Origin: JADJVL01 sp046331545
Lineage (GTDB): Bacteria > Acidobacteriota > Holophagae > Holophagales > Holophagaceae
NCBI GenBank assembly: GCA_046331545.1
Contig: JAXLQR010000002.1
Span: 3,348,001-3,412,000 of the forward strand
DNA length: 64,000 bases
Direction: 5' to 3'
The notes beneath the pieces were generated by a model that ran no database searches, was not told the origin of the DNA, and worked only from the letters and a program-made list of their open reading frames with translations. Positions 29,242-37,283 of this stretch are shown piece by piece (positions within the stretch are counted from its first letter, which is position 1; each line of letters starts with the position of its first letter). The translations under genes were made by a program, and so were the position numbers.

Positions 29242-31947
29242 ATGGCCCCCGAGCGCCCCGACCCCGACGCCCTCCTCCGCAAGGTCCAGGAGGAGGAGGC
29301 CCGGGAGCGGCGCGCCAAGCTGAAGGTCTTCTTCGGGGCGGCGCCGGGCGTCGGCAAGACCTACGCGATGCTGAGCGAGGCCCGGGAGCGGCGGGAGCAG
29401 GGCCTGGACGTGGTCGTCGGCGTGGTGGAGACCCACGGGCGCGGCGAGACGGCGGCCCTGGCCGAGGGCTTCGAGGAGATCCCGAAGCGCGAGCTGCCCT
29501 ACCGCGGGATGTTCCTCAAGGAGTTCGACCTCGACGCGGCCCTCGCGCGCAAGCCCCACCTGATCCTGATGGACGAGCTGGCCCACTCCAACGTCCAGGG
29601 GTCCCGCCACGAGAAGCGCTGGCAGGACGTGCTGGACCTCCTGGACGCGGGCATCGACGTCTACACCACCGTCAACGTCCAGCACATGGAGAGTCTCCGG
29701 GACGTGGTGGCCCAGATCACCGGCATCGTCGTGCAGGAGAAGGTGCCGGACACGGTGCTGGAGCGCGCCGACGAGGTCGAGCTGGTGGACCTGCCGCCGG
29801 AGGACCTGCTCCAGCGGCTGCGGGAGGGCAAGGTCTACGTCCCGGAACAGGCCCGGCACGCCATCGACCGCTTCTTCCGCAAGGGCAACCTCCTGGCGCT
29901 CCGGGAACTCGCCCTGCGCCAGACCGCCCAGAGCGTGGACGCCCAGATGCGGCGCTACATGGCCAGCGAGGGCATCCAGAAGACCTGGGCGGCCGGGGAG
30001 CGCCTCCTGGTGTGCGTGGGGCCGCATCCCCTCTCCGTGCGCCTGGTCCGCGCCACGCGCCGCCTCGCCGCCACGATGGGGGCCTCCTGGATCGCGCTCT
30101 ACGTGGAGACGCCCCGGCACCTCCGCTACGGGGAGGACGACCTCGCCCGGATCGAGGCCCACCTGCGCCTGGCGGAGCAGCTGGGGGGCGAGACGGCGGT
30201 GGTGGAGGGGGGTCCGGCCATCGGCGGGGACATCCTCGCCTACGCCCGGGACCACAACGTCACGAAGATCGTCGTGGGGAAGCCGACCCGGTCGCGCTGG
30301 CGCGAGGTGGTGCAGGGCTCCCTGGTGGACGAGCTGATCCGGGACAGCGGCGACATCGACGTCTTCGTGATCACCGGGGACCCCCAGGCCGACGGCGCCC
30401 GTCCCGTCCTGGCCCCGAGGCCCCGCAGCCCGTGGACCCACTACCTGGCCGCGGGACTCGCGGTGGCCTCCGCCTCGGCCCTCTCCGGGCTCCTGTTCCA
30501 CCGCGCCGAGCTGGCGGACATCATCACCCTCCACGTGCTCGCCATCGTGCTGGTGGCCTCCCGCTACGGCCGCGGCCCCTCCCTGCTGGCCTCGGGCCTC
30601 TCCGTGGCGGCCTTCGACTTCCTCTTCGTCCCGCCCTATTACACCTTCGCGGTCTCGGACTTCCGCCACGTGGGGACCTTCGGGATCCTCCTCTTCACGG
30701 GCTGGGCCATCAGCACGCTCACGGAGCGGATCCGCCAGCAGGCGCGGCTCGCCCGGGGGCGCGAGCAGCGCACCGCCGCCCTCCTGCGCCTGAGCCGGGA
30801 GCTGGCCGCCGGGGCCGACTCCCTCGAACTGGTGGCCTCCGCCATCCGCGGGGTCGCCGCCCAGTTCCAGGCGGAGGCGGTGGTGCTGCTGCCGGACGGC
30901 CAGGGCCGGCTGCGGGCGGTGGGGAGCCCGCCGACCGCCTTCCTCGCGAGCGACCGGGAGGTGGGGGTGGCCCAGTGGGTCCTCGAACACGGGGAGCCCG
31001 CGGGCCGCGGCACCGAGACCCTGCCCGGCGGGCGGGCCACCTACTTCCCCCTCCGGGCCGCCTCGGGCACCGTGGGGGTCATGGGCATCCTCCCGGGCCA
31101 CGGAGCCTCCTGGACCGATCCGGACCAGCGCCGCCTGCTGGAGGGCTTCACCAGCCAGACCGCGCTGGCCATCGAGCGGCTGGAACTGGCCCGACGCCAC
31201 GAGGAGGCGCGCCGGCGCATGGACGAGGAGCGGCTGCGCACCACGCTGCTCAGCTCGGTGTCCCACGACCTGCGGACGCCGCTGGGAACCATCACCGGCG
31301 CCGCCAGCGCCCTGCTGGATCCCGCCGGGTCCTTGCCTCCTGAGACCCGGCAGGAACTCCTCCGATCCATCCAGGGCGAGGCCCAGCGCATGCACCGCCT
31401 CGTCACCAACCTCCTGGACATCACCCGGCTGGAGTCCGGGGCCCTCGAAGTGCGCAAGGCGTGGACCCCCGTGGAGGAGCTGGTGGGCACCGCCCTGGGC
31501 CGGCTGGAGGAGGCCCTCGCCGGGCATCCGGTGACGGTCTCCCTGCCGGCGGACCTGCCCCTGGCGCCGGTGGACGAGGTGCTCATGGCCCAGCTCCTGG
31601 GCAACCTCCTCGAGAACGCCGCGCGGCACACGCCCGCCGGCACGCCCATCGAGGTGCGGGCCTGGTCCACGGGATCGGCCCTGACCCTGGTGGTGGCGGA
31701 CGGAGGCCCGGGGCTGGTGGAGGGGGAGGAGGAGCGCATCTTCGAGAAGCTGGTCCGCGGAAGCCGCCACGGCGACGAGCCGGGCTCCGGCCTCGGCCTC
31801 GCCATCTGCCGCGCCATCGCGGAGGCCCACGGAGGCCGGATCCAGGCCGCCAACCGGCCCCAGGGCGGCGCCCAGTTCCTGGTGACCCTGCCCCTGGATG
31901 GCCTCCCCCCGGGGCCGCCGCCCGAGCCGGAGGAGGGGGCCGAATGA
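29242..31947 (+). CDS. kdpD: Sensor histidine kinase KdpD
   Basis: 901 residues, full length. The N-terminal KdpD domain has Walker-like GAAPGVGKT (32-40) and DELAHSNVQGSRH. A universal-stress-protein domain covers about 250-380 (LLVCVGPHPLSVRLVRATRRLA, VVGKPTRSRWRE). Four close transmembrane helices follow (about 400-500), then a GAF region, HisKA SHDLRTPLGTITG (His675), and HATPase motifs NLLENAARHTP and GSGLGLAIC. It senses potassium and turgor state and phosphorylates KdpE, whose start overlaps its stop. Confidence 0.97.
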   Translation: MAPERPDPDALLRKVQEEEARERRAKLKVFFGAAPGVGKTYAMLSEARERREQGLDVVVGVVETHGRGETAALAEGFEEIPKRELPYRGMFLKEFDLDAALARKPHLILMDELAHSNVQGSRHEKRWQDVLDLLDAGIDVYTTVNVQHMESLRDVVAQITGIVVQEKVPDTVLERADEVELVDLPPEDLLQRLREGKVYVPEQARHAIDRFFRKGNLLALRELALRQTAQSVDAQMRRYMASEGIQKTWAAGERLLVCVGPHPLSVRLVRATRRLAATMGASWIALYVETPRHLRYGEDDLARIEAHLRLAEQLGGETAVVEGGPAIGGDILAYARDHNVTKIVVGKPTRSRWREVVQGSLVDELIRDSGDIDVFVITGDPQADGARPVLAPRPRSPWTHYLAAGLAVASASALSGLLFHRAELADIITLHVLAIVLVASRYGRGPSLLASGLSVAAFDFLFVPPYYTFAVSDFRHVGTFGILLFTGWAISTLTERIRQQARLARGREQRTAALLRLSRELAAGADSLELVASAIRGVAAQFQAEAVVLLPDGQGRLRAVGSPPTAFLASDREVGVAQWVLEHGEPAGRGTETLPGGRATYFPLRAASGTVGVMGILPGHGASWTDPDQRRLLEGFTSQTALAIERLELARRHEEARRRMDEERLRTTLLSSVSHDLRTPLGTITGAASALLDPAGSLPPETRQELLRSIQGEAQRMHRLVTNLLDITRLESGALEVRKAWTPVEELVGTALGRLEEALAGHPVTVSLPADLPLAPVDEVLMAQLLGNLLENAARHTPAGTPIEVRAWSTGSALTLVVADGGPGLVEGEEERIFEKLVRGSRHGDEPGSGLGLAICRAIAEAHGGRIQAANRPQGGAQFLVTLPLDGLPPGPPPEPEEGAE

Positions 31948-32636
31948 CCGCCGGGCCGCTGGTGCTCGTGGTGGAGGACGAGGCCCCGATGCGCCGCTTC
32001 CTGCAGGCGGCCCTCGGCAGCCACGGCTTCCGCGTGGTGGAAGCCTCCAGCGCCCAGGAGGGGACGGCCCTCGCCACCAGCCACCATCCCGACGTGATCC
32101 TGCTGGACCTGGGCCTCCCCGACCTGGACGGCCTGGAGCTGGCCCGCCGCCTGCGCGCCTGGAGCGCCACGCCCATCATCGTCCTCTCGGCCCGGGGCCA
32201 GGAGGAGGACAAGGTGCGGGCCCTGGACGCCGGGGCGGACGACTACCTCACGAAGCCCTTCGGGACACGGGAGCTGATGGCCCGCATCCGGGTGGCGCTC
32301 CGCCACCGGGAAGGGGCCTCCGAGGGCGCGTCCTCGCCGGTCTTCGAGACGCCCCGCTGGAGCCTGGACCAGGCCCGCCGGGAGGTGAAGGTGCTGGGCG
32401 AGCCGGTCCACCTCACGCCCAACGAGTACCGTCTGCTCGCGACGCTGGTCCGCCACGCCGGCAAGGTCCTGACCCACCACCAGCTCCTGCGGGAGGTCTG
32501 GGGCCACGCGCAGGCCCAGCCGCACTACCTCCGCGTGTACATGGCCCAGCTCCGGCACAAGCTCGAGGAGGACCCGGCGCGGCCGAAGGACTTCCTCACG
32601 GAGCCGGGGGTGGGGTACCGGCTGCGGTGGCCCTGA
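31944..32636 (+). CDS. kdpE: Response regulator KdpE
   Basis: 230 residues starting at ATG 31944 inside the kdpD stop (ATGA). Receiver pocket ED (11-12), phospho-acceptor Asp55 in LLDLGLPDLDG, TKPFGT lysine. The OmpR-type winged helix has LTPNEYRLLATLVRHAGKVLTHHQLLREVWG and YLRVYMAQLRHKLE. It activates kdp transcription in known systems. It is the last gene of the potassium locus. Confidence 0.96.
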   Translation: MTAGPLVLVVEDEAPMRRFLQAALGSHGFRVVEASSAQEGTALATSHHPDVILLDLGLPDLDGLELARRLRAWSATPIIVLSARGQEEDKVRALDAGADDYLTKPFGTRELMARIRVALRHREGASEGASSPVFETPRWSLDQARREVKVLGEPVHLTPNEYRLLATLVRHAGKVLTHHQLLREVWGHAQAQPHYLRVYMAQLRHKLEEDPARPKDFLTEPGVGYRLRWP

Positions 32637-32698
32637 GGGGGAGCGGGGGTGCCGGAGCCGCCGCGAGGACCGGGCCGCTCCGCGACCCGCCCGGATGC

Positions 32699-32762
32699 GT
32701 CCGCTGAAGCGGGTCCCCGCTCCGCCGCGCTGCGCGCGCTCCGCGACCCGCTATCAGCGGAC
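32699..32762 (+). terminator. Bidirectional terminator-like inverted repeat after kdpE
   Basis: Arms 32699-32715 and 32745-32762 (GTCCGCTGAAGCGGGTC against its near-complement with one extra A) are separated by a GC-rich 29-bp loop. The right arm overlaps the stop codon of the convergent lipoprotein gene. Position between convergent genes suits a shared terminator, though no T-run is present. Confidence 0.45.
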
Positions 32763-33374
32763 GGGCTGCGGCCCGGGCACCGGGGGGAGCATGCCGTTGG
32801 TGATGACCTCCCCGTCCTTGATCATCACGTCGGCGGCGGCGTCCTGGCCCCCGGGGGCGAGGTCGCGGCCCAGGCAGACCAGGTGGTACGAGTCGAGGCG
32901 CGTGTTGAAGTGCTGGCTGATGTTCCCCCGGCGGTCGCGGACCTCCTCCACGGGGTTGGCCACGAAGGGCCGGTAGAAGAAGGGATGCCCCCAGGGCGTC
33001 AGGGGCACCTGGTCCAGGTATTCCGGCACCAGGTCGTGGAGGGTGAAGGGGTACTCGTTGCGCCGGGCCTTGTAGCGGGCCAGCGCGTCGGCCACCCGCT
33101 TCATGGATCCCGAGACCTGCTGAGCCTCCCGGGCCTGGTCCTCCTTCAGGTTGGTGTTGATGATGAAGAGGTCCCGCACGGCCCGTCGGCCCGCCTCGGT
33201 GTCGGCGTACTTCTCGGCGATGGTCTGAAGCAGGGCCCGGCTTTCCTCCGCCCGGCCCTTGGCGGTCAGCGACTTCGACTCGTCGTAGAGGCGGTCGGGG
33301 AGGCGGGGGTCCTCCGCGTCGCAGCCCGCGGCGAGCAGCGTGAGCGCGACGAGGGCCAGGAGGCGGGGGCGCAT
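32754..33374 (-). CDS. Lipoprotein with helical repeat and GspG-like C-terminal region
   Basis: 206 residues. Lipobox LLAAGCDAE (Cys18). Residues about 25-75 form TPR-like helices (RLYDESKSLTAKGRAEESRALLQTIAEKYADTEAGRRAVRDL). The second half resembles the globular part of type II secretion pseudopilins: ALARYKARRNEYPFTLHDLVPEYLDQVPLTPWGHPFFYR, then HLVCLGRDLAPGGQ. It lacks the prepilin helix, so it is a pseudopilin-like domain on a lipid anchor. It may contribute to secretion or be structural. Confidence 0.75.
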   Translation of the reverse strand: MRPRLLALVALTLLAAGCDAEDPRLPDRLYDESKSLTAKGRAEESRALLQTIAEKYADTEAGRRAVRDLFIINTNLKEDQAREAQQVSGSMKRVADALARYKARRNEYPFTLHDLVPEYLDQVPLTPWGHPFFYRPFVANPVEEVRDRRGNISQHFNTRLDSYHLVCLGRDLAPGGQDAAADVMIKDGEVITNGMLPPVPGPQPVR

Positions 33375-33440
33375 GCAGGAACGCTAGCAGATTTCCCGCC
33401 CCGGGTGAGCCCTCGGGGCGATCCCGCCTCCTCTCGCTGC

Positions 33441-33720
33441 GCCGTGGCCGGCACGAGCGACCCTAGCGGTCCGCTCGGAACCCCACCGATCGGACCGCGA
33501 GGGCCGCTAGGCCGTGGCCGGCACAAGCGGCCCTAACGTTTCGTTCGGAACCACACCGAACGGAACGCAAGGGCCGCTAGGCCGTGGCCGGCACAAGCGG
33601 CCCTAGCGGTCCGCTCGGAACCCCACCGATCGGACCGCAAGGGCCGCTAGGCCGTGGCCGGCACAAACGGCCCTAGCGGTCCGCTCGGAACCCCACCGAT
33701 CGGACCGCAAGGGCCGCTAG
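33441..33720. repeat. Four 70-bp tandem repeats, each forming a long hairpin
   Basis: Exact 70-bp units at 33441, 33511, 33581 and 33651. In unit 3 bases 33596-33648 fold as 9 bp, A.A mismatch, 8 bp, C.T mismatch, 4 bp and a 7-nt loop. Unit 2 differs mainly inside the stem, where a G-C pair becomes T-A and the C.T mismatch becomes a T-A pair, so structure is preserved. The array fills most of the 366-bp gap between the divergent lipoprotein gene and udk and stops 10 bp before the udk ribosome site (AGGAGG). The remaining 65 bp beside the lipoprotein gene show nothing recognisable. Confidence 0.9.
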
Positions 33721-33740
33721 GATCGAACTCAGGAGGCGCC

Positions 33741-34409
33741 ATGCCGGACAGGCCCATGCTGGTGGGGATCGTGGGGGGCTCGGGGAGCGGCAAGACGTCC
33801 GTGGCCCGGGAACTCGTGCGCCGGGTGAAGAAGGCCGGCACCGAGGCCCTGCTGCTGGACATGGACGCCTACTACGCGCCCCTGGAGGTGGTGCGCGGAC
33901 GCTTCGAGGGCCGGGAAATCAACTGGGACCACCCCCACGCCTTCGACCTCGAGCTGATGGCCGCCCACCTGGCGGCGCTGCACCGGGGCGAGGCCATCCG
34001 CAAGCCGGTCTACGACTTCACGATCTCCGACCGCACCGGCTGGGAGGAGCCCCTGGCCGCCACGCCGGTGGTGATCCTCGAGGGGCTCCTGTTCCTCGCC
34101 CTGCCGGAGCTGCGGGAGCTGCTGGACGTGAAGGTCTTCGTGGACACCGACGCCGACATCCGCATCCTCCGCCGCATCCAGCGCGACACGACGGAGCGGG
34201 GCCGCAGCCTGGAGAGCGTCATCGAGCAGTACCAGCAGAGCGTGCGCCCCATGCACCTGGAGTTCGTCGAACCCAGCAAGCGCTGGGCAGACCTCATCGT
34301 GCCCACCGGCGTGGAGAACCGCCGTGCCCTCGAGATGATCGTCCACCACGTCCTCAGCCGCGTGCGCGGGCAGCGCAGCGCCGACCACCTGGACGCGGAC
34401 CATGCCTGA
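33741..34409 (+). CDS. udk: Uridine kinase
   Basis: 222 residues. P-loop GGSGSGKTS (12-20), DMDAYYAPL with the substrate Asp, the NWDHPHAFD segment, YDFTISDRT, and VILEGLLFLALPELRELLDVKVFVDTDADIRILRRIQRDTTERGR. It phosphorylates uridine and cytidine for pyrimidine salvage. ATG 33741 follows AGGAGG; an upstream frame runs into the repeat array and is not coding. It overlaps the next start by 8 bp. Confidence 0.93.
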   Translation: MPDRPMLVGIVGGSGSGKTSVARELVRRVKKAGTEALLLDMDAYYAPLEVVRGRFEGREINWDHPHAFDLELMAAHLAALHRGEAIRKPVYDFTISDRTGWEEPLAATPVVILEGLLFLALPELRELLDVKVFVDTDADIRILRRIQRDTTERGRSLESVIEQYQQSVRPMHLEFVEPSKRWADLIVPTGVENRRALEMIVHHVLSRVRGQRSADHLDADHA

Positions 34410-34719
34410 GGGCATCCACCTCTCCCCGGAAGCCTTCCGCGACCTGCCTCCGGAGGCGCAGGTGGTGGACGTGCGGGAAGCCTGGGAATGGCAGCTGGGC
34501 CACCTGCCCGGCGCGCGCCACATCCCCCTGGGCCAGCTCCCCGTCCGCTGCGCCGAGCTGGACCCGGCGCGGCCGGTGGCCCTCTACTGCCACCACGGCG
34601 TGCGGAGCCTCCACGGCCTGGCCTTCCTGAAGCACCACGGTTTCGCGCAGGTGGTCCACCTCAGCGGCGGCACCGAGGCCTGGCGGCGCGTGGATCCCGA
34701 CTTCCCGAGCTACGGATGA
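34402..34719 (+). CDS. Rhodanese-like domain protein
   Basis: 105 residues, single rhodanese domain. VVDVREAWEWQLGHLPGARHIPL and the active loop CHHGVRS (Cys63) are intact, then VVHLSGGTEAW. It carries persulfide sulfur on the cysteine, and the exact acceptor is unknown. Start and stop overlap both neighbours, giving a coupled udk-rhodanese-NUDIX-dehydratase run. Confidence 0.9.
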   Translation: MPEGIHLSPEAFRDLPPEAQVVDVREAWEWQLGHLPGARHIPLGQLPVRCAELDPARPVALYCHHGVRSLHGLAFLKHHGFAQVVHLSGGTEAWRRVDPDFPSYG

Positions 34720-35333
34720 GGCTCCTGGCGCGCAACCCCGCGGACGTGGACCCCTCGCGGCCCTGGATCGAGCTGGACCGGGACGTCCGCGAGGACACGC
34801 GCATCTTCCGCCGGGTGGTGAGCCGGCGGGCCTCCCCCCACACGGGCCGGGAGCACGCCTACATCCGGCTCGAAGGACCCGATTGGGTGAACGTGGTGGC
34901 CTTCACGCCCCTGGAGGAGGGCGGCGAGCTGCTGGTGGTCCAGCAGTTCCGCCACGGCATCGACGCGGCCACCTTCGAGATCCCCGGAGGCGCCTGCGAT
35001 CCCGGGGAAGCGCCCCTGCGCAGCGCCCAGCGCGAGCTGCTGGAGGAGACGGGCCACGCCTCGGAGCGCTGGATCCCCCTGGGCTCCTGCACGCCCAACC
35101 CCGCCACCCAGTGCAACCGCACCCACACCTTCCTCGCCCTGGACTGCCGGCCCGCGGGGGACCTGGACCCCGACTTCACCGAGGAGCTGGCGGTGTTCGC
35201 CTGCTCCTGGCGGGAGTGGGAGGGGCTGCTGCGGAACGGCGAGGTCCACCACGCCCTGGTGCTGACGGCCTGCCTCAAGCTCAGCCTCTGGGAGGGCTGG
35301 CCCGACCTGCGCGCGCGCCTGGAGGCCCCGTGA
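34716..35333 (+). CDS. NUDIX hydrolase
   Basis: 205 residues. A complete NUDIX box spans about residues 90-112, beginning GGACDPGEAPLRSAQ and ending RELLEETGH, with flanking strands VVAFTPLEEGGELLVVQQFRHGI and a conserved TPNPATQCNRTHTFLA. It resembles ADP-sugar or ADP-ribose pyrophosphatases in layout. ATG 34716 overlaps the rhodanese stop (ATGA). Confidence 0.9.
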   Translation: MRLLARNPADVDPSRPWIELDRDVREDTRIFRRVVSRRASPHTGREHAYIRLEGPDWVNVVAFTPLEEGGELLVVQQFRHGIDAATFEIPGGACDPGEAPLRSAQRELLEETGHASERWIPLGSCTPNPATQCNRTHTFLALDCRPAGDLDPDFTEELAVFACSWREWEGLLRNGEVHHALVLTACLKLSLWEGWPDLRARLEAP

Positions 35334-36247
35334 TCACCCGTAAGGACCTGGAATCCGCCGCCGCCCGGGTGGCGCCCTTCGTGCGGCGCACGCCCATCCT
35401 CGAGGTCGAGGTGCCGACTCCGGCGGGCGCGCGGAAGGTGGCGCTGAAGCTGGAGTGCCTCCAGCACACGGGCTCCTTCAAGCCCCGGGGCGCCTTCAAC
35501 AGCCTGCTCCAGCTCGACGGGGACCGGGTCATCGCGAGTTCCGGCGGCAACCACGGCCTCGCGGTGGCCTACGCCGCCCGGGCGCTGGGGAAGCGGGCCC
35601 TCATCGTGGTGCCCGCCACCGCGGCCCGCACCAAGGTGGAGGCCATCAAGGCCTGCGGCGCGGAGGTCGTCCAGATCGGCGAGGCCCCCGCGGAGGCCCT
35701 GGCGGAGGCGGACCGCCGCGTCGCCCAGACCGGCATCCCGCTGGTGCATCCCTTCGACCAGGCGCCCACGGTGGCGGGGCAGGGGAGCCTCGGCCTCGAA
35801 CTGCGGGGCCAGGCCCCCGGGGTCCGCCGCTGGCTGGTGGCGGTGGGTGGGGGCGGCATGCCCGCCGGCGTGGCCCTGGCCCTGGAGGGCCACGGCGAGG
35901 CCGTGCCCGTGGAGCCCGAACTGTGCCCGACGCTCTACGAGGCCCAGCGCGCCGGCCGCCCCGTGCCCGCCCGGGCCGAGGGCGCGGCGCGCACCTCGCT
36001 GGGACCGCCCATGCTGGGCGCGATTCCCTGGGCCATCCTCAAGGACCGCGTGGGGACCACCGCCCTCGTCCCCGAGGAGGCCATCCTCGACGCGCAGCGG
36101 TGGCTGTGGCGGGAGGTCAAGCTCGTGGCCGAGCCCGGCGGGGCCGTGGCGCTGGCGGCGGTGATGAGCGGGCGGTGGGTTCCGCGGGACGACGGGCCCG
36201 TGGGTGTGGTGGTCTGCGGCGGGAACGCGGACGGGCTGCCGGGGTGA
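35330..36247 (+). CDS. Threonine/serine dehydratase-like PLP enzyme
   Basis: 305 residues from GTG 35330 (GTGA overlap). Fold-type II PLP enzyme: RRTPILEVE, KLECLQHTGSFKPRGAFN with the PLP lysine, SSGGNHGLAVAYAAR for cofactor binding, and phosphate loop VGGGGMPAG. It lacks an ACT regulatory domain, so it is a catabolic or racemase-type member. It probably deaminates threonine or serine; serine racemase or another beta-eliminating role is possible. Confidence 0.85.
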   Translation: MITRKDLESAAARVAPFVRRTPILEVEVPTPAGARKVALKLECLQHTGSFKPRGAFNSLLQLDGDRVIASSGGNHGLAVAYAARALGKRALIVVPATAARTKVEAIKACGAEVVQIGEAPAEALAEADRRVAQTGIPLVHPFDQAPTVAGQGSLGLELRGQAPGVRRWLVAVGGGGMPAGVALALEGHGEAVPVEPELCPTLYEAQRAGRPVPARAEGAARTSLGPPMLGAIPWAILKDRVGTTALVPEEAILDAQRWLWREVKLVAEPGGAVALAAVMSGRWVPRDDGPVGVVVCGGNADGLPG

Positions 36248-36364
36248 TGGTGCGGCGCTCATCCGTGGGCGCGTGAGCGGTTCCTGCCGGGAACGGTTGC
36301 AGGGGCCGTCATGGGCCAGAGGCTGCTCGATCGCGGTTCATCCTGCGATCGGGCACTGGCCTTT

Positions 36365-36427
36365 GACCTTCCAGGAGTTCCTCGATCTGCGAGCGCCGTG
36401 CCTTCCGGCGCTCGCAGATCGAGGAAC
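36365..36427 (-). repeat. Palindromic hairpin element, copy 1 (inverted orientation)
   Basis: A perfect 22-bp inverted repeat (36377-36398 with 36406-36427) with a 7-nt loop. Its outer stem carries the constant TTCCTCGATC, while the upper stem (TGCGAGCGCCG) is unlike the other copies. On the minus strand it is followed by GGAAGGTCAA, the start of the element tail (36365-36374). The 538-bp gap 36248-36785 holds this element and copy 2, and no gene. Confidence 0.85.
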
Positions 36428-36569
36428 CAGAGCGCGCAGCGCTCGTGGGAGGACGTTCCGGGGACGGAGGCTGGAACGGTCCGGCCGCTCCGTGTCGGCG
36501 GGCGGGGAGGGGCTGGGAGAGGCCCGGGCTGGCGTGCCTGGAACGGGTTGCCGTTGTCGCTTCGCGTCT

Positions 36570-36687
36570 GGCACCTCGATCAAGCGCGAGGGAAGGGCGC
36601 CCTCGCGCTTGATCGAGGTGCTCTTGGAAGGTCAACTTCAAGGTCAACTTCAAGTTCAAAATCAAAATCAAAATCAAAATCAAAATC
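36570..36687 (+). repeat. Palindromic hairpin element, copy 2, with hexanucleotide tail
   Basis: A perfect 22-bp inverted repeat (36571-36592 with 36600-36621), 7-nt loop, opening with GGCACCTCGATC. After CTCTTGG comes a tail of hexamers in one register: AAGGTC, AACTTC, AAGGTC, AACTTC, AAGTTC, then AAAATC five times (36628-36687). The tail is strikingly AT-rich here. It lies about 100 bp before yajQ. No open coding region with a start uses it. Confidence 0.88.
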
Positions 36688-36785
36688 ACGTTCCATGACA
36701 CGCAACCAACACGCGCGCCGCACTCCGCCCACTTCTCCGCGCCGCCCATCCACGCGAAGATGGAAGGCTTGATCCGGAGTATCCC

Positions 36786-37283
36786 ATGGCATCCGACTGC
36801 AGCTTCGACGTCGTCTCCAAGGTGGACATTTCGGAGGTCCGCAACGCGGTGGACCAGGCGATGAAGGAGATCGGCCAGCGCTACGACTTCAAGGGGTCGG
36901 TCTCGAAGATCGAGCTGAAGGACGACGCGCAGCTCGTCCTCACCGCCGACGACGAGACGCGCCTGAAGGCGGTGGTGGACGTGCTGCAGAGCAAGCTGCA
37001 CAAGCGGGGCGTGAGCATCCGGTCCATGGAGTTCGGGAAGATCGATCCGGCGGCCAAGGGCACCGTGCGCCAGGAGGTGAAGATCAACCAGGGCATCCCG
37101 GTGGAGAAGTCCAAGAAGCTGGTCGCGGTCCTGAAGGACGCCAAGCTCAAGGTGCAGGCGGCCATCCAGGGGGACCAGCTCCGGGTGAGCGGCAAGGACA
37201 AGGACGCCCTGCAGGAGGCCATCGCCCTGCTGAAGAAGAACGACCAGGGCCTGGACCTGCAGTTCACCAACTACCGGGGCTGA
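36786..37283 (+). CDS. yajQ: YajQ family nucleotide-binding protein
   Basis: 165 residues, the normal length. SFDVVSKVDISEVRNAVDQAMKEIGQRYDFKGS, then KLHKRGVSIRSMEFGKIDPAAKGTVRQEV and the C-terminal LQEAIALLKKNDQGLDLQFTNYRG are all characteristic. Members of this family bind cyclic-di-GMP or nucleotides and act as cytosolic effectors. It overlaps the convergent gene by 13 bp. Confidence 0.95.
   Translation: MASDCSFDVVSKVDISEVRNAVDQAMKEIGQRYDFKGSVSKIELKDDAQLVLTADDETRLKAVVDVLQSKLHKRGVSIRSMEFGKIDPAAKGTVRQEVKINQGIPVEKSKKLVAVLKDAKLKVQAAIQGDQLRVSGKDKDALQEAIALLKKNDQGLDLQFTNYRG

Noticed and set aside
33441..33720. CRISPR array
   Set aside because: Units are 70 bp with no distinct spacers; every base belongs to the repeat and no cas gene is near.
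33654..33740. In-frame N-terminal extension of udk giving a collagen-like Gly-Pro pattern
   Set aside because: It is simply the translation of repeat unit 4. A strong AGGAGG and the conserved kinase start lie at 33741, and the 70-bp unit is not a multiple of three.
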